A stretch of DNA of 64,000 bases from Candidatus Nitrosymbiomonas proteolyticus. GTDB taxonomy: Bacteria > Armatimonadota > Fimbriimonadia > Fimbriimonadales > Fimbriimonadaceae. The stretch covers positions 1 through 64,000 of the forward strand of contig AP021858.1 of NCBI GenBank assembly GCA_017347465.1, read 5' to 3'. The position numbers and the translations under genes are program-made. How positions within the stretch are numbered: the stretch's first letter is position 1; every line of letters begins with the position of its first letter. The notes beneath the pieces are model-generated. The model did not search any database and had not been told where the DNA came from. It saw nothing but the letters and a program-made list of their open reading frames with translations. Below, piece after piece: positions 16,685 to 24,676 of this stretch.

Positions 16685-17793
16685 TCCGGGTCCTCCTGCC
16701 GAAAAGCCCAGAACTTCTGGCCCGAGAAGTTCCAAAAGGCGACCACCGCGGTCGCTACCAACGTCGCGACCGCCCAACTCCTGTTTGGATGCCCGGCGAT
16801 GACGTTGTTGAGAAGGGTCGAGATGAGCAAGTTGAGGCCCATCCCCGATACGGTCACCCAAATGAAGCGGTGAAACTGCTTGAGAGCCCGGTCGCGCCCT
16901 TTGATCCGGAAGGTCCAGCGGCGGTTCCAGAAGAAGCTGTTGAGAATCGCGAGCCCGGCTGTAAAGAACTTGAGCACGGGGAAGGCCGCGTCGGAAGGCT
17001 TCGCGGCAAAGGCGAATAGCGACGGGTTCCAGTCCAGAAGCGCCCTGCCCAGCGCCGTGCCCATCGGTGCGTTTCCGACGGGGACCTTGAACATGAACAG
17101 GTAATGCAGCCCTGCGTCGATCAGAAACGAAGTTCCTCCGACCATCGAGAACTTGAGGAACTGCCGCACGATCGGCAAGCGATGGAGCTGAGTCCGATCC
17201 TTAGGAGTCGATTCGGAAAGTGGCGCGGATTCTTGCATGGGCTCGGCGATCGTTCGATAGAGGAATCGCTTAAGAATCCGCTCTCCGATTCGACTGATCT
17301 TTGTACCCACAAAATCGCGAGGAGTCAAAGGCTCGAGCCAAATCGAGTCGATTCCCGCGCGGTTCGCGCCCCAAACGTCGGTGAATATCTGATCGCCTAC
17401 CATCACCGCAGCGGCCGCCTCGACTCGGAACTCCTCGAGCGCGCGAAAGTAGAGCGCGGGGTTAGGCTTGAACTTCCCGTAGAAGTACTTCACCTGGAGT
17501 TCTCCCGCAATGCGCTCAAGTCGTTTCGGGTGGCGGGTGTTGCTGATCAAACACACCTCGAGGCCCGCCGCACGAGCCTTGCGAACCCACCTCGCGGTCT
17601 CCTCCGGAATCTCGTTTCGCCCCCAAGGCAGCACCGTATTATCGACGTCGAGCATCACGAGGCGCTTCCCGCTTTCAAAGAGTTCCAAAGGCGAGAGGTC
17701 GCCGAGCCTTCGAACCGCCCGGTGCGGGCTGAACTTCCGCAGAGCGTACGGGAGTTGGCCGCGGTCAAACTCTCCCTCCCGAAACCTGCTCAA
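16681..17793 (-). CDS. Fusion of YqeG-type HAD phosphatase and GtrA-like membrane protein
   Basis: The 370-residue protein joins two families. Residues about 35-190 are a YqeG/Gep4-type HAD-IIIA phosphatase, with the nucleophile motif MLDVDNTVLPW, SNTRHPKR (motif II) and VMVGDQIFTDVWGANRAG (motif III-IV). Relatives dephosphorylate phosphatidylglycerolphosphate. Residues about 215-365 are a GtrA-like domain with four hydrophobic segments, including FSMVGGTSFLIDAGLHYLF and NSFFWNRRWTFR; GtrA proteins are linked to moving lipid-linked sugars. The upstream mltG stop overlaps its start by 4 nt. The fusion suggests a membrane-lipid or lipid-carrier role. Confidence 0.88.
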   Translation of the reverse strand: MSRFREGEFDRGQLPYALRKFSPHRAVRRLGDLSPLELFESGKRLVMLDVDNTVLPWGRNEIPEETARWVRKARAAGLEVCLISNTRHPKRLERIAGELQVKYFYGKFKPNPALYFRALEEFRVEAAAAVMVGDQIFTDVWGANRAGIDSIWLEPLTPRDFVGTKISRIGERILKRFLYRTIAEPMQESAPLSESTPKDRTQLHRLPIVRQFLKFSMVGGTSFLIDAGLHYLFMFKVPVGNAPMGTALGRALLDWNPSLFAFAAKPSDAAFPVLKFFTAGLAILNSFFWNRRWTFRIKGRDRALKQFHRFIWVTVSGMGLNLLISTLLNNVIAGHPNRSWAVATLVATAVVAFWNFSGQKFWAFRQEDPD

Positions 17794-18833
17794 GGGCCGC
17801 CCTCCTCCGCCGCAAGGGCCCGCTTTCGCTTGGCGATGTTGGCAAGATGCTCGGCGTAGGTGGCGCTGAACAGGTGGCTTCCGTCGGGCAGGGCCACATA
17901 GTAAAGGTAGTCGTGCTGTGAGGGATTGAGCGCCGCGTCGACGCTCTTTGCAGTTGGCGAGCAGATCGGCCCAGGAGGCAACCCGCCGTAGCGATAGGTG
18001 TTATAGGGCGAGTCGGTGTCCTGAATCTCCTTGCGGGAGAGGTTTTTCCATTCGTCGAGCGCATAGAGCACGGTGGCGTCGATCTGAAGCCTCATCCCGA
18101 TCCGAAGCCGGTTTTCGATCACGCCCGCCACGAGAGGTCGTTCGTCATCTCGGGCCACTTCGAGTTCGATGAGCGACGCGACGATCAGCGCCCGATGCAG
18201 GTCGTCGGGTAGGGGCTTCTTGCGAATGACCCTGTCTTCGAACGCCCTGAGCTGGCGCAAAACCACCCCTTCTGCGCCGAGGAGCGGAGGCAGGTCGTAC
18301 GTGTCCGGGTAAAGGTATCCCTCGAGCGTGCCACCTTCCGGCAGCCGAAACCCGACCTTGTCCTGGTACCGGATGGGTTCCCGAATCGCGGCGGCGTACT
18401 CCTCCGCGGTGCAAACGCCCTGCTGTTCGAGAAGGCGGCCCGTTCGGCTGGCCCAGTTCGTCTCCGGGATTCGCACCATGCGCCTTACGGGGACCGTCAG
18501 CGCCTTGTAAAGCTCTTTGGGAGACATCCCGGGGCGGATTTCGTAGGTTCCCTCGCCGATCGTTCGGGGCGCATTCACGGCTTGGCCATATCGAAACCAA
18601 ACGTTGGCATTCCGGACGACGCCACGACTCGATAGCTCGTACATGGCCTCACGAAGCCCTTTCGGCGTTTCGACACGAAAATAGAACTCGTCGCCCGCCG
18701 GCAAGGGCTGGAGTTGGCCCCGAAACCAGAGCCCCGCGAGCGCCAGGGCCGCGGCGACGAAAAGGCATGCTCCTCCCACGACTCGCCCCAGCCGAGCCCC
18801 CGAACCCCGCGCGGGTTTATTCCCCATGCGCAT
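17790..18833 (-). CDS. mltG: Endolytic murein transglycosylase MltG
   Basis: Cleaves nascent glycan strands at the outer face of the inner membrane and ends their elongation. The 347-residue protein has an N-terminal membrane anchor (GGACLFVAAALALAGLWF), a LysM-like region, and the YceG catalytic core with LEGYLYPDTYDLP, VASLIELEVARDDERPLVAGVIENRL and a C-terminal NPSQHDYLYYVA. The start (18833; ATG at 18827 also possible) lies within the ruvX 3' end, giving up to 17 nt of overlap. Confidence 0.93.
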   Translation of the reverse strand: MRMGNKPARGSGARLGRVVGGACLFVAAALALAGLWFRGQLQPLPAGDEFYFRVETPKGLREAMYELSSRGVVRNANVWFRYGQAVNAPRTIGEGTYEIRPGMSPKELYKALTVPVRRMVRIPETNWASRTGRLLEQQGVCTAEEYAAAIREPIRYQDKVGFRLPEGGTLEGYLYPDTYDLPPLLGAEGVVLRQLRAFEDRVIRKKPLPDDLHRALIVASLIELEVARDDERPLVAGVIENRLRIGMRLQIDATVLYALDEWKNLSRKEIQDTDSPYNTYRYGGLPPGPICSPTAKSVDAALNPSQHDYLYYVALPDGSHLFSATYAEHLANIAKRKRALAAEEGGP

Positions 18834-19221
18834 ACCTCGAAAGAATCCTCAGTGCGGCGGCGGAATCGATCTTGAACCTTACTCGCGGCGCGGACAAGCT
18901 CATCTCCTTGAGAGCATCTTCCGACTCTTGGCTCGAAAACGATTCGTCGACCTCATGCACCGCCCAACCCAAGGCCCGCAAACCCTCGGCCAGCTTCCGG
19001 CAGAGGCGCTCCAATTTGCCGCTTCCCAACGGGTTGTGGGGGATTCCGACTACGATCGCTTCGACGCGCTCACTCGTGGCGACTTCGGCAATTCGCCGAG
19101 CGTCCTTGGCGAGGCTCCCGCTCGCAGCAATCACCGGCAGCAACGTGCCTCCGAACGGCTCTGTCTCAGCGACCGCGACGCCGATCCGAGCGCTTCCCCA
19201 ATCGACCCCCAAAACTCTCAA
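18817..19221 (-). CDS. ruvX: Putative Holliday junction resolvase RuvX (YqgF)
   Basis: RNase H-fold nuclease of the YqgF/RuvX family, implicated in pre-16S rRNA 5' processing and in recombination. The 134-residue form begins at a TTG (19221-19219) that overlaps the upstream stop TGA, giving the family start LRVLGVDWGSARIGVAV with the first catalytic Asp. GIPHNPLGSG, DESFSSQESEDAL and IDSAAALRIL are the other conserved blocks. An upstream extension to 19362 reads through the neighbouring gene and is not supported. Confidence 0.9.
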   Translation of the reverse strand: MRVLGVDWGSARIGVAVAETEPFGGTLLPVIAASGSLAKDARRIAEVATSERVEAIVVGIPHNPLGSGKLERLCRKLAEGLRALGWAVHEVDESFSSQESEDALKEMSLSAPRVRFKIDSAAALRILSRYAHGE

Positions 19222-19970
19222 CTCGCAAACGCCTCGATGATTAGAGAATGGAGGAGACCGTTCGAACTGATCGCTTCCGAACCGGGCGGCCGCCCTCCTC
19301 GAAAATCGGTGCAGCGCCCGCCGGCTTCCTCGACGATCAAACGCATAGACGAGATGTCCCATGGGCGAACCACGGGGTCGATCATAGCCTCAATCCGACC
19401 CGTTACCACAAGGGCGTGGCCGTAGGCGTCCGTCCAGGTTCGCGTTGCCCGGCAGACTTGGGCGAGTTGGGCTAATCCCTGGGCTCTCCCTTGGGCATCC
19501 ATCGAAGCATGGCTGCCGCAACTCAAGGTCGCCTCCTCCATCGACCGAACCTTCGACACCCGGCACGGCCTGCCGTTCCAAAATGCGCCCGCCCCCTTCT
19601 CGGCGTACACGACTTCGCCAAGGGCCGGCAAGTAGCAGACTGCGACCAGGGGCTCGCCCGACTCTTCGAAGCTGAGGAGCGTGGCGTAGAGTGGTACCCC
19701 GCAAACGAAGGACTTGGTGCCGTCGATCGGGTCGATCACCCAACCGGTTCCCCCTTCGAGCCGTCCGCCCTCTTCTTCCCCCAAGACGGCGTCGCGGGGA
19801 TATTCTTGGGAGATGAGGTCGCGGATCTCGCGCTCCGCTTCCGTATCCGCCCGAGTGAGCGGCGAGCCATCCTGCTTGTATTCGATCGGCGCGCCGGTTT
19901 GGAAGTGCGCGAGCGTTCGGCGGCCGGCGCGATGGGCCGCATCGAGGGCGAACGCGAGCCTGGGCGTCAT
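19218..19970 (-). CDS. Inositol monophosphatase family protein (histidinol-phosphatase-like)
   Basis: Mg-dependent phosphomonoesterase of 250 residues. Motifs are GSPLTRADTEAE, GEEEGG, WVIDPIDGTKSFVCGVP (metal-binding D's) and WDISSMRLIVEEAGG. The replacement of the usual catalytic-loop residues by SFVCGVPLYATLL is typical of HisN/CysQ-like members, so inositol-1-phosphatase is not assured. It is the first gene of the overlapping minus-strand run to sua5. The tRNA-Ala promoter region lies just upstream. Confidence 0.88.
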   Translation of the reverse strand: MTPRLAFALDAAHRAGRRTLAHFQTGAPIEYKQDGSPLTRADTEAEREIRDLISQEYPRDAVLGEEEGGRLEGGTGWVIDPIDGTKSFVCGVPLYATLLSFEESGEPLVAVCYLPALGEVVYAEKGAGAFWNGRPCRVSKVRSMEEATLSCGSHASMDAQGRAQGLAQLAQVCRATRTWTDAYGHALVVTGRIEAMIDPVVRPWDISSMRLIVEEAGGRCTDFRGGRPPGSEAISSNGLLHSLIIEAFAS

Positions 19971-20041
19971 GGAAGCTGAGTGTACCGGGAGTCGAGCGCG
20001 CCGAGGCTCGCCAGGTCCCAGAAGCCTTCGGGGGCCGTCGG

Positions 20042-20047
20042 TATAAT
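20042..20047 (+). promoter_or_regulatory. Possible -10 element for tRNA-Ala
   Basis: A consensus TATAAT lies 26 nt before the tRNA-Ala 5' end. No clear -35 is seen at 17 nt spacing. Confidence 0.4.
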
Positions 20048-20073
20048 GCGGATTCCAAGCGCTTCCAAAGCGT

Positions 20074-20148
20074 GGGGGTATAGCTCAGCGGGAGAGCACC
20101 TGCTTTGCAAGCAGGGGGTCGCCGGTTCGAATCCGGCTACCTCCACCA
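20074..20148 (+). tRNA. tRNA-Ala (TGC)
   Basis: The cloverleaf is complete. The acceptor GGGGGTA pairs with TACCTCC and includes the G3:U70 wobble that marks alanine tRNAs. The D-arm is AGCTCAGCGGGAGAGC. The anticodon stem-loop CCTGCTTTGCAAGCAGG has anticodon TGC, the T-arm is GCCGGTTCGAATCCGGC, and CCA is encoded. Length is 75 nt. It marks the left border of the RHS island. Confidence 0.97.
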
Positions 20149-20151
20149 ATC
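20132..20151 (+). repeat. Left copy of a tRNA-Ala 3'-end direct repeat (att-like)
   Basis: The sequence TCCGGCTACCTCCACCAATC is the 3' part of tRNA-Ala plus 3 nt. An 18/20 match in the same orientation lies at 29870-29889, on the other side of the RHS genes. Confidence 0.4.
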
Positions 20152-20161
20152 CACAGGATTT

Positions 20162-20647
20162 TCATTTTCCGGCCTTGCCCCTGGCCTGCCCTGGCTTCAC
20201 TTGCCCTGTCAGCCGGTACAGATCGTCGTAACTCCATGTCGCAACAGTTCCGTTGACGCTCCGGGTCATGCGGTTGCCGACGGCATCGTAGCTGTCGATC
20301 TGTGTCACGATCGGAACGTTCGAAGCGTTCAGTTCCCCTTGCGTCGTCAGTTGCGAACGCATATCATAATCATACAGCCTTTTGCTGCCGTTGCCAAGCA
20401 TCATGGTGGGGAAAGCACCAGTTTCAGGCCCCACCCAAAGGGGCCGACCCGGCCTCCCAGCCCGCTGGAGAGCCTGACCGGTTCCCTGACAAACGGCACG
20501 AACCATCCGCCTGTCAGGGCCACCCGCCGCTGAGTCCCGCTCGCCGAAGGAGAACGATCCCAAGGACTGGGGGTGCCTGCGTTGAAAGACGGGACTGGGG
20601 CGAGAGCAGTCATTGATGACTAACTCGCTTACCCATCCAGTATCCAT
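20162..20647 (-). pseudogene. RHS repeat fragment joined to an interspersed repeat
   Basis: An open frame of 161 codons whose second half (from MMLGNGSKRLYDYDMRSQL to SYDDLYRLTGQVKPGQ) is clearly RHS/YD-repeat. It is nearly the same as the matching part of the RHS gene ending at 26399. The first half is not RHS: it reads through a repeat element (20395-20528) that is also present twice at 29.5-29.7 kb. The frame stops after GQARGKAGK, before the RHS core, 14 nt from the tRNA-Ala gene. I regard it as the truncated end of an older RHS gene. Confidence 0.75.
20395..20528. repeat. Interspersed repeat, copy 1 (about 120-135 bp)
   Basis: This copy matches 29476-29594 at about 93% by eye and 29616-29734 less closely. 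All share the core GGCACGAACCATCCGCCTGT and a GC-rich block with GGGGCCGACCCGGCCTCCCA. The end next to RHS sequence is CATCATGGTGG, which in the RHS frame encodes part of MMLGNG. Confidence 0.8.
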
Positions 20648-21251
20648 CCTTTGCCATCAATGGCCAACCAAAGCGAACCCATCTTCGAGATACGCGTCCA
20701 TCCTCTAACTCCAACCACTCTTGGAATTCGATAAACCGAAGGCCGTCAGATCTCAACGAGCCAACATAAAACGGAACTTTCGCATATTTCAGGCCACCCT
20801 CACTAAATATAAACACCACGGATTCACGTTTGCCGGATACTTCGGGTTCGCAGTTCACATAACAAATCTGATAGCCGTCGATGATTGCCACCTGACCTCC
20901 TCCTGGACAACCCTCAAATGCTTGAGGCTTTCTAATTGCCATGAATTGGCCCCTTACCCTCTTAACAAAGAACGGTTCAAATAAATCCACGCCACCGTTG
21001 ACAAGGGCAACAATGCGATCGCTTTGCACGCTAATTACATCAGCCACGTTACGGTCCCTACGGCTTACGTCGAACTTAATCAATGCACGCAACCCTCCCT
21101 TGGCCTCTCGCTGGGCCAAATACACGCTATCTGTTCCCAACTTGTCATCAAAAGTGCTCGCAACGCACAGGTTCGTAACGACGCGGCTTGTCGGCTCAAG
21201 TTCCTGCGACGGTAGTCGCATTGTTAATAAGCAAACGATTGTGCTAATCAC
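20610..21251 (-). CDS. Candidate immunity protein for RHS-1 (exported, unknown family)
   Basis: The 213-residue protein has a short hydrophobic N-terminus (TIVCLLTMRLPS) that could be a signal peptide, then a mixed alpha/beta body with no family I recognise. The GTG start (21251) lies inside the 3' end of the RHS-1 gene, 8 nt of overlap including the stop, so the two are translationally coupled. The sequence is visibly less GC-rich than the housekeeping genes. Its position directly after the RHS tip is where immunity genes sit in RHS systems; the role is inferred from position only. Confidence 0.55.
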   Translation of the reverse strand: MISTIVCLLTMRLPSQELEPTSRVVTNLCVASTFDDKLGTDSVYLAQREAKGGLRALIKFDVSRRDRNVADVISVQSDRIVALVNGGVDLFEPFFVKRVRGQFMAIRKPQAFEGCPGGGQVAIIDGYQICYVNCEPEVSGKRESVVFIFSEGGLKYAKVPFYVGSLRSDGLRFIEFQEWLELEDGRVSRRWVRFGWPLMAKDGYWMGKRVSHQ

Positions 21252-22773
21252 AAATGATGATCCAGTTATCTACAGGTCGCCAATCCGGCTTGCCAGTTTT
21301 AGTCGTATTGCCACCTAGTATAGGCTTGGGCCCATCGCTAGTACTGCCCCATACCTGAGACGAGCCTGATCCATCGAGCCATACAAACCTGGAACCCTTG
21401 GGACAGTGTTTGCCAGCACACTTGGCGAAATCGGAAGCAGAACAGCCAGTTGTTACTATGATCCCAACTAACTTCCCATTCTTATCTACGCAGGCCCCGG
21501 TGCGGCCCGTCCGCCCACTTCCAGCCGAGGGAACATCCTCAATGGGCCGAATACTTCCGGTAATATAGCCGCCTCCGGTAACGATAGGTAATGGGTTGGG
21601 CTCGCCCCCAATTCCCTTGACGGGAGGACCATTGCATGGATCTAAAGGAGCGATGGGGTTAATGCCGTAGAAAAAGCTACCATTGACGCAAACACAGTTC
21701 CTTCCTTTTGCCCAAGTTTGAGCAAATCGCAGACAATCTGCTCCAGTCATGAGCCCGGTCTGCCCTGGTTTACCTTTGACCGGGGGGCCAACAACAATGC
21801 CAGTCTTGTCATCTTTATCAGGCAGAATGAGCAGTGTCCTGCCACATCCTTTGCAATCGATTGGCTGTGTCGTGAAGAGACCCGTTGGATCGACTTCCAT
21901 TAGGGGACGACCGGCAGCGTAGGAAATGGGAAGTTCAATCGGCCAGATCGGATCGGTCTGCATCCACCTGCCCAGCTTCTTGTACAACTCTCTGGCTCTG
22001 ACGTAATCTCGGTCTGCTGTGTCGTTGTAGTAGCCGTAGGCGGCGATGTAGACGAAGGGGATAGAAACTTGCTCGCTGGTAGGTAGCAGAGTTCCGTAGG
22101 GGGTCAACTGCACAAGGCCACCAAGCGAAGCTCCGGCAGAGATCTCTTTGACCAAGCTTCCAAGCGGGTCGGTGAGCAGGTCTTTGCTTCCGCAGGACAC
22201 TATCTCCCCCTCCAGCGTGAGCACCACACGGTTCTGGGTGGGTTCGTTCAGGAGCAGGTAGTCGCTTCCGTCCCACACCATCGTCGTAACGTCGAGGGTC
22301 GGCGGGTCTTGGTTCTGGTTCGTCGTGGCCACAGAGCGGCGAAACCCGTCGCCGTCGAAGCTGTAGGTGGTCTTGTCTCCGGATGGATCGGTGACGACGG
22401 CGAGTTGGTCCTGCCCGTTGTAGGCATAGCCCGTGGTCTGGCTGCCCGTGATCTCGCTCTCCAGGGCTCCGTAGCCGGTCCAGGCATAGGTGGTGAGACT
22501 CGATCCTTCCACCATCGTGACGAGACGGTCGGCCGCGTTGAAGGTGAAGGTCCTCGGGAAGTTTCCGCCTTCCCACATCGTCTTGAGGTTCCCGACCCCA
22601 TCCAGCGTGTAGGTGCAAACCTGCCCGGCTTTGGCCTGACCAGTCAAACGGTACAGATCGTCGTAGCTCCATGTGATGGGGTTGCCGTCGAGGTTTCTCG
22701 TGAGGCGGTTGCCGCTTCTTGATGTTAGTTTCGCAGTAGGGTCAAATGCCGATCTGAAGTAGCCGGTTCTCAT
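21244..22773 (-). CDS. Short RHS protein 1 with phosphodiester-glycosidase-like C-terminal domain
   Basis: The 509-residue protein consists of YD repeats and the RHS-associated core (residues about 20-305), ending at the boundary motif MEVDPTGL. It lacks a signal peptide and the large RHS shell. The C-terminal ~200 residues contain CVNGSFFYG (about 364-371), VWLDGSGSSQVW (about 464-475) and PDWRPVDNWIII near the end. This is the order seen in NAGPA-type phosphodiester glycosidases (NGGFF, LDGGGSS, RxVxN). The assignment is from motifs only. The start follows the previous stop without a gap (TAGATG). Confidence 0.75.
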   Translation of the reverse strand: MRTGYFRSAFDPTAKLTSRSGNRLTRNLDGNPITWSYDDLYRLTGQAKAGQVCTYTLDGVGNLKTMWEGGNFPRTFTFNAADRLVTMVEGSSLTTYAWTGYGALESEITGSQTTGYAYNGQDQLAVVTDPSGDKTTYSFDGDGFRRSVATTNQNQDPPTLDVTTMVWDGSDYLLLNEPTQNRVVLTLEGEIVSCGSKDLLTDPLGSLVKEISAGASLGGLVQLTPYGTLLPTSEQVSIPFVYIAAYGYYNDTADRDYVRARELYKKLGRWMQTDPIWPIELPISYAAGRPLMEVDPTGLFTTQPIDCKGCGRTLLILPDKDDKTGIVVGPPVKGKPGQTGLMTGADCLRFAQTWAKGRNCVCVNGSFFYGINPIAPLDPCNGPPVKGIGGEPNPLPIVTGGGYITGSIRPIEDVPSAGSGRTGRTGACVDKNGKLVGIIVTTGCSASDFAKCAGKHCPKGSRFVWLDGSGSSQVWGSTSDGPKPILGGNTTKTGKPDWRPVDNWIIICD

Positions 22774-23082
22774 CTATAGCCACCACTGCCAGATGAGTGC
22801 CTTATGCGCGAAGAAGTAGATGAGTAAGCCACAATTCATCGCACTCAACAATAGCAGAATTATACGATGTCGTGAAGCTCTCGCGATGAACGTGCGGAAA
22901 AGCAAGTAGCCGGTTACTAATGGCAGACCAAAGCTTATCGGAAACATTATGAAGCTAAGCAGGAAAGGGTCCGCCCACCGAATGAAGAGAGCAAGGATTG
23001 CCAGGAGTGGAGCTATGGACCCGCATCCCACGGCAAGAGCATCTGACATCCGATTCGGTGGCTCATTCAAACCACTGATCAT
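22774..23082 (-). CDS. Candidate immunity protein for RHS-2 (multi-pass membrane protein)
   Basis: From the ATG at 23082, which overlaps the RHS-2 stop as ATGA, the product is 102 residues with three hydrophobic segments (SIAPLLAILALFI, FLLSFIMFPISFGLPLVTGYLLF, IILLLLSAMNCGLLIYFF). A TTG at 23172 would add a fourth segment (LLRVLQLLWWAFTWIGG) but needs 94 nt of overlap. A membrane protein would suit protection against a lipid-attacking tip such as RHS-2. This is inference from position and topology. Confidence 0.55.
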   Translation of the reverse strand: MISGLNEPPNRMSDALAVGCGSIAPLLAILALFIRWADPFLLSFIMFPISFGLPLVTGYLLFRTFIARASRHRIILLLLSAMNCGLLIYFFAHKALIWQWWL

Positions 23083-24371
23083 CTCCACGGCGCCCCCAAT
23101 CCAGGTGAAGGCCCACCAAAGGAGTTGCAGTACCCTAAGGAGATTTCGTGAATTGCTTGGCACTGACGCCAATCAAACGGCTGCTTTGTGCAGTGCTTGT
23201 TCCAGCAATACTTGATGTCGTTGCAGAACCTTCTGTTGCACGGAATCCAGTTGCTGGCTCCTCCGGTCACAGATGCTCCAACACAGATATCATGTTGCTT
23301 GCATGCTTCATCGGTACAGTTGTACGTTTTCGAGGAAGACCCGCATTTGCGGGCTACGCCACAGCATTCTCCATATCCCCAGGCTGGCAAGCCGCACCAA
23401 CTATCGGTCCAGAACGGGCTTGGCGACCAGCGCTTCGGAATAGACTCTCGGGGCCACGGATTGATGCCCGGAGGGAGTGGAATCCCCTCGCCTGGAGGAA
23501 ATAGTTTGTCAAAGTACTCTTTCACGCGATCCTGGGAAGCTAAGCCACTAGGATCGATTTCGATAACTGGCTTCTGACCCGCATACCCGAAGGTTCTCTC
23601 CTCCGGCCACAGAGGATCAGTCTGCATCCACCTGCCCAGCTTCTTGTACAACTCTCTGGCCCGCACGTAGTCACGGTCTATGCTGTCGTAGTAGTAGCCG
23701 TAGGCGGCGATGTAGACGAAGGGGGTGCTTGGTTTCCCTCTGGTTCCAATCAGGGTGCCGTAGGGATACATTTCGATGAGGCTACCCAAACTCGCGCCCG
23801 CAGAGATCTCCTTGACCAAACTTCCGAGGGGATCGGTGAGCAGGTCTTTGCTTCCGCAGGACACTATCTCCCCCTCCAACGTGAGCACCACACGGTTCTG
23901 GGTGGGCCCGTGGAGGAGCAGGTAGTCGCTTCCGTCCCACACCATCGTCGTGACGTCGAGGGTCGGCGGGTCTTCGTTCTGGTTCGTCGTGGCCGCGGAT
24001 CTTCGCAATCCATCGCCGTCGAAAGAGTAGGTGGTCTTGTCGCCGGAGGGTTCGGTAACAACGGCGAGTTGGTCCTGCCCGTTGTAGGCGTAGCCCGTGG
24101 TCTGGTTTCCGGTGACCTCGCTCTCCAGGGCTCCGTAGCCGGTCCAGGTGTAGGTGGTGAGATCGGCGCCTTCCACCATCGTGACCAGCCGGTCGGCGGC
24201 GTTGAAGGTGAAGGTCCTCGGGAAGCTGCCGCCTTCCCACATCGTCTTTAGATTGCCCACCCCATCCAGCGTGTAGGTGCAGACTTGCCCTGCCTTTTGC
24301 TGGCCGGTCAGCCGGTACAGATCGTCGTAAGTCCAGGTGATAGGGTTGCCGTCGAGGTTTCTCGTGATCAA
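23079..24371 (-). CDS. Short RHS protein 2 with phospholipase-A2-like C-terminal domain
   Basis: 430 residues: RHS YD repeats and core to about residue 280, with the boundary motif IEIDPSGL, then a cysteine-rich tip. The tip contains YGECCGVARKCG (starting at about residue 333) followed by CTDEACKQHDICVG, with H360-D361. This is the order of a PLA2 calcium-loop (YGxxCG) and the active-site CCxxHDxC signature, with one C replaced by A. Further paired cysteines follow (CNRRFCNDIKYCW). The start overlaps the preceding stop by ATGA. The lipase activity is a motif-based prediction. Confidence 0.75.
   Translation of the reverse strand: MITRNLDGNPITWTYDDLYRLTGQQKAGQVCTYTLDGVGNLKTMWEGGSFPRTFTFNAADRLVTMVEGADLTTYTWTGYGALESEVTGNQTTGYAYNGQDQLAVVTEPSGDKTTYSFDGDGLRRSAATTNQNEDPPTLDVTTMVWDGSDYLLLHGPTQNRVVLTLEGEIVSCGSKDLLTDPLGSLVKEISAGASLGSLIEMYPYGTLIGTRGKPSTPFVYIAAYGYYYDSIDRDYVRARELYKKLGRWMQTDPLWPEERTFGYAGQKPVIEIDPSGLASQDRVKEYFDKLFPPGEGIPLPPGINPWPRESIPKRWSPSPFWTDSWCGLPAWGYGECCGVARKCGSSSKTYNCTDEACKQHDICVGASVTGGASNWIPCNRRFCNDIKYCWNKHCTKQPFDWRQCQAIHEISLGYCNSFGGPSPGLGAPWR
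23701..24240 (-). repeat. RHS core repeat block A (540 bp, near-identical to block B)
   Basis: Colinear with 25361-25900 at an offset of 1660 bp. Over the stretch I compared base by base (from about 23721) only one difference was found (T/C at about 23750/25410). The block encodes the YD-repeat and core part of RHS-2. Confidence 0.9.
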
Positions 24372-24676
24372 CGCACCTCCCTGACTGCTTTCACATGGCA
24401 GATGTCTTTACTCTCTAAGGAGACGTAGATTTCTCCGCCAGATTGAATGTCAAGAACCGCTGCGAACGTTTCGCCATTTCGCGTGAAAGAGATTGTCTGT
24501 CGACCAGGACGCAGATTGAGGGAAGCGCTGCCTTTACCCTCCAACACACTTCGCTCCTCAATTGTGAATTCGCTTGGATACGTAATATGAACTAGCGCCA
24601 CTGAAGCACCGCAGCCCACTATTACGTAAAGAAGGATAATAGAGGCAAGAATCAGCAACTTCATGAAGAGACTCAT
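24368..24676 (-). CDS. Candidate immunity protein for RHS-3 (membrane-anchored or lipoprotein)
   Basis: 102 residues from the ATG at 24676, which overlaps the RHS-3 stop (ATGA). An N-terminal hydrophobic stretch LLILASIILLYVIVGCGAS could be a membrane anchor or a lipoprotein signal with Cys in VGC. A small beta-rich domain (SASLNLRPGRQTISFTRNGE, then GGEIYVSLESKD) follows; it resembles PEGA-like surface domains only loosely. Its own stop overlaps the RHS-2 start (ATGA). The role is inferred from position. Confidence 0.55.
   Translation of the reverse strand: MSLFMKLLILASIILLYVIVGCGASVALVHITYPSEFTIEERSVLEGKGSASLNLRPGRQTISFTRNGETFAAVLDIQSGGEIYVSLESKDICHVKAVREVR

Noticed and set aside
16685-16861. 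N-terminal extension of aroE to an ATG at 16861
   Set aside because: It is read through the GtrA domain of the upstream gene in another frame and has no family similarity.
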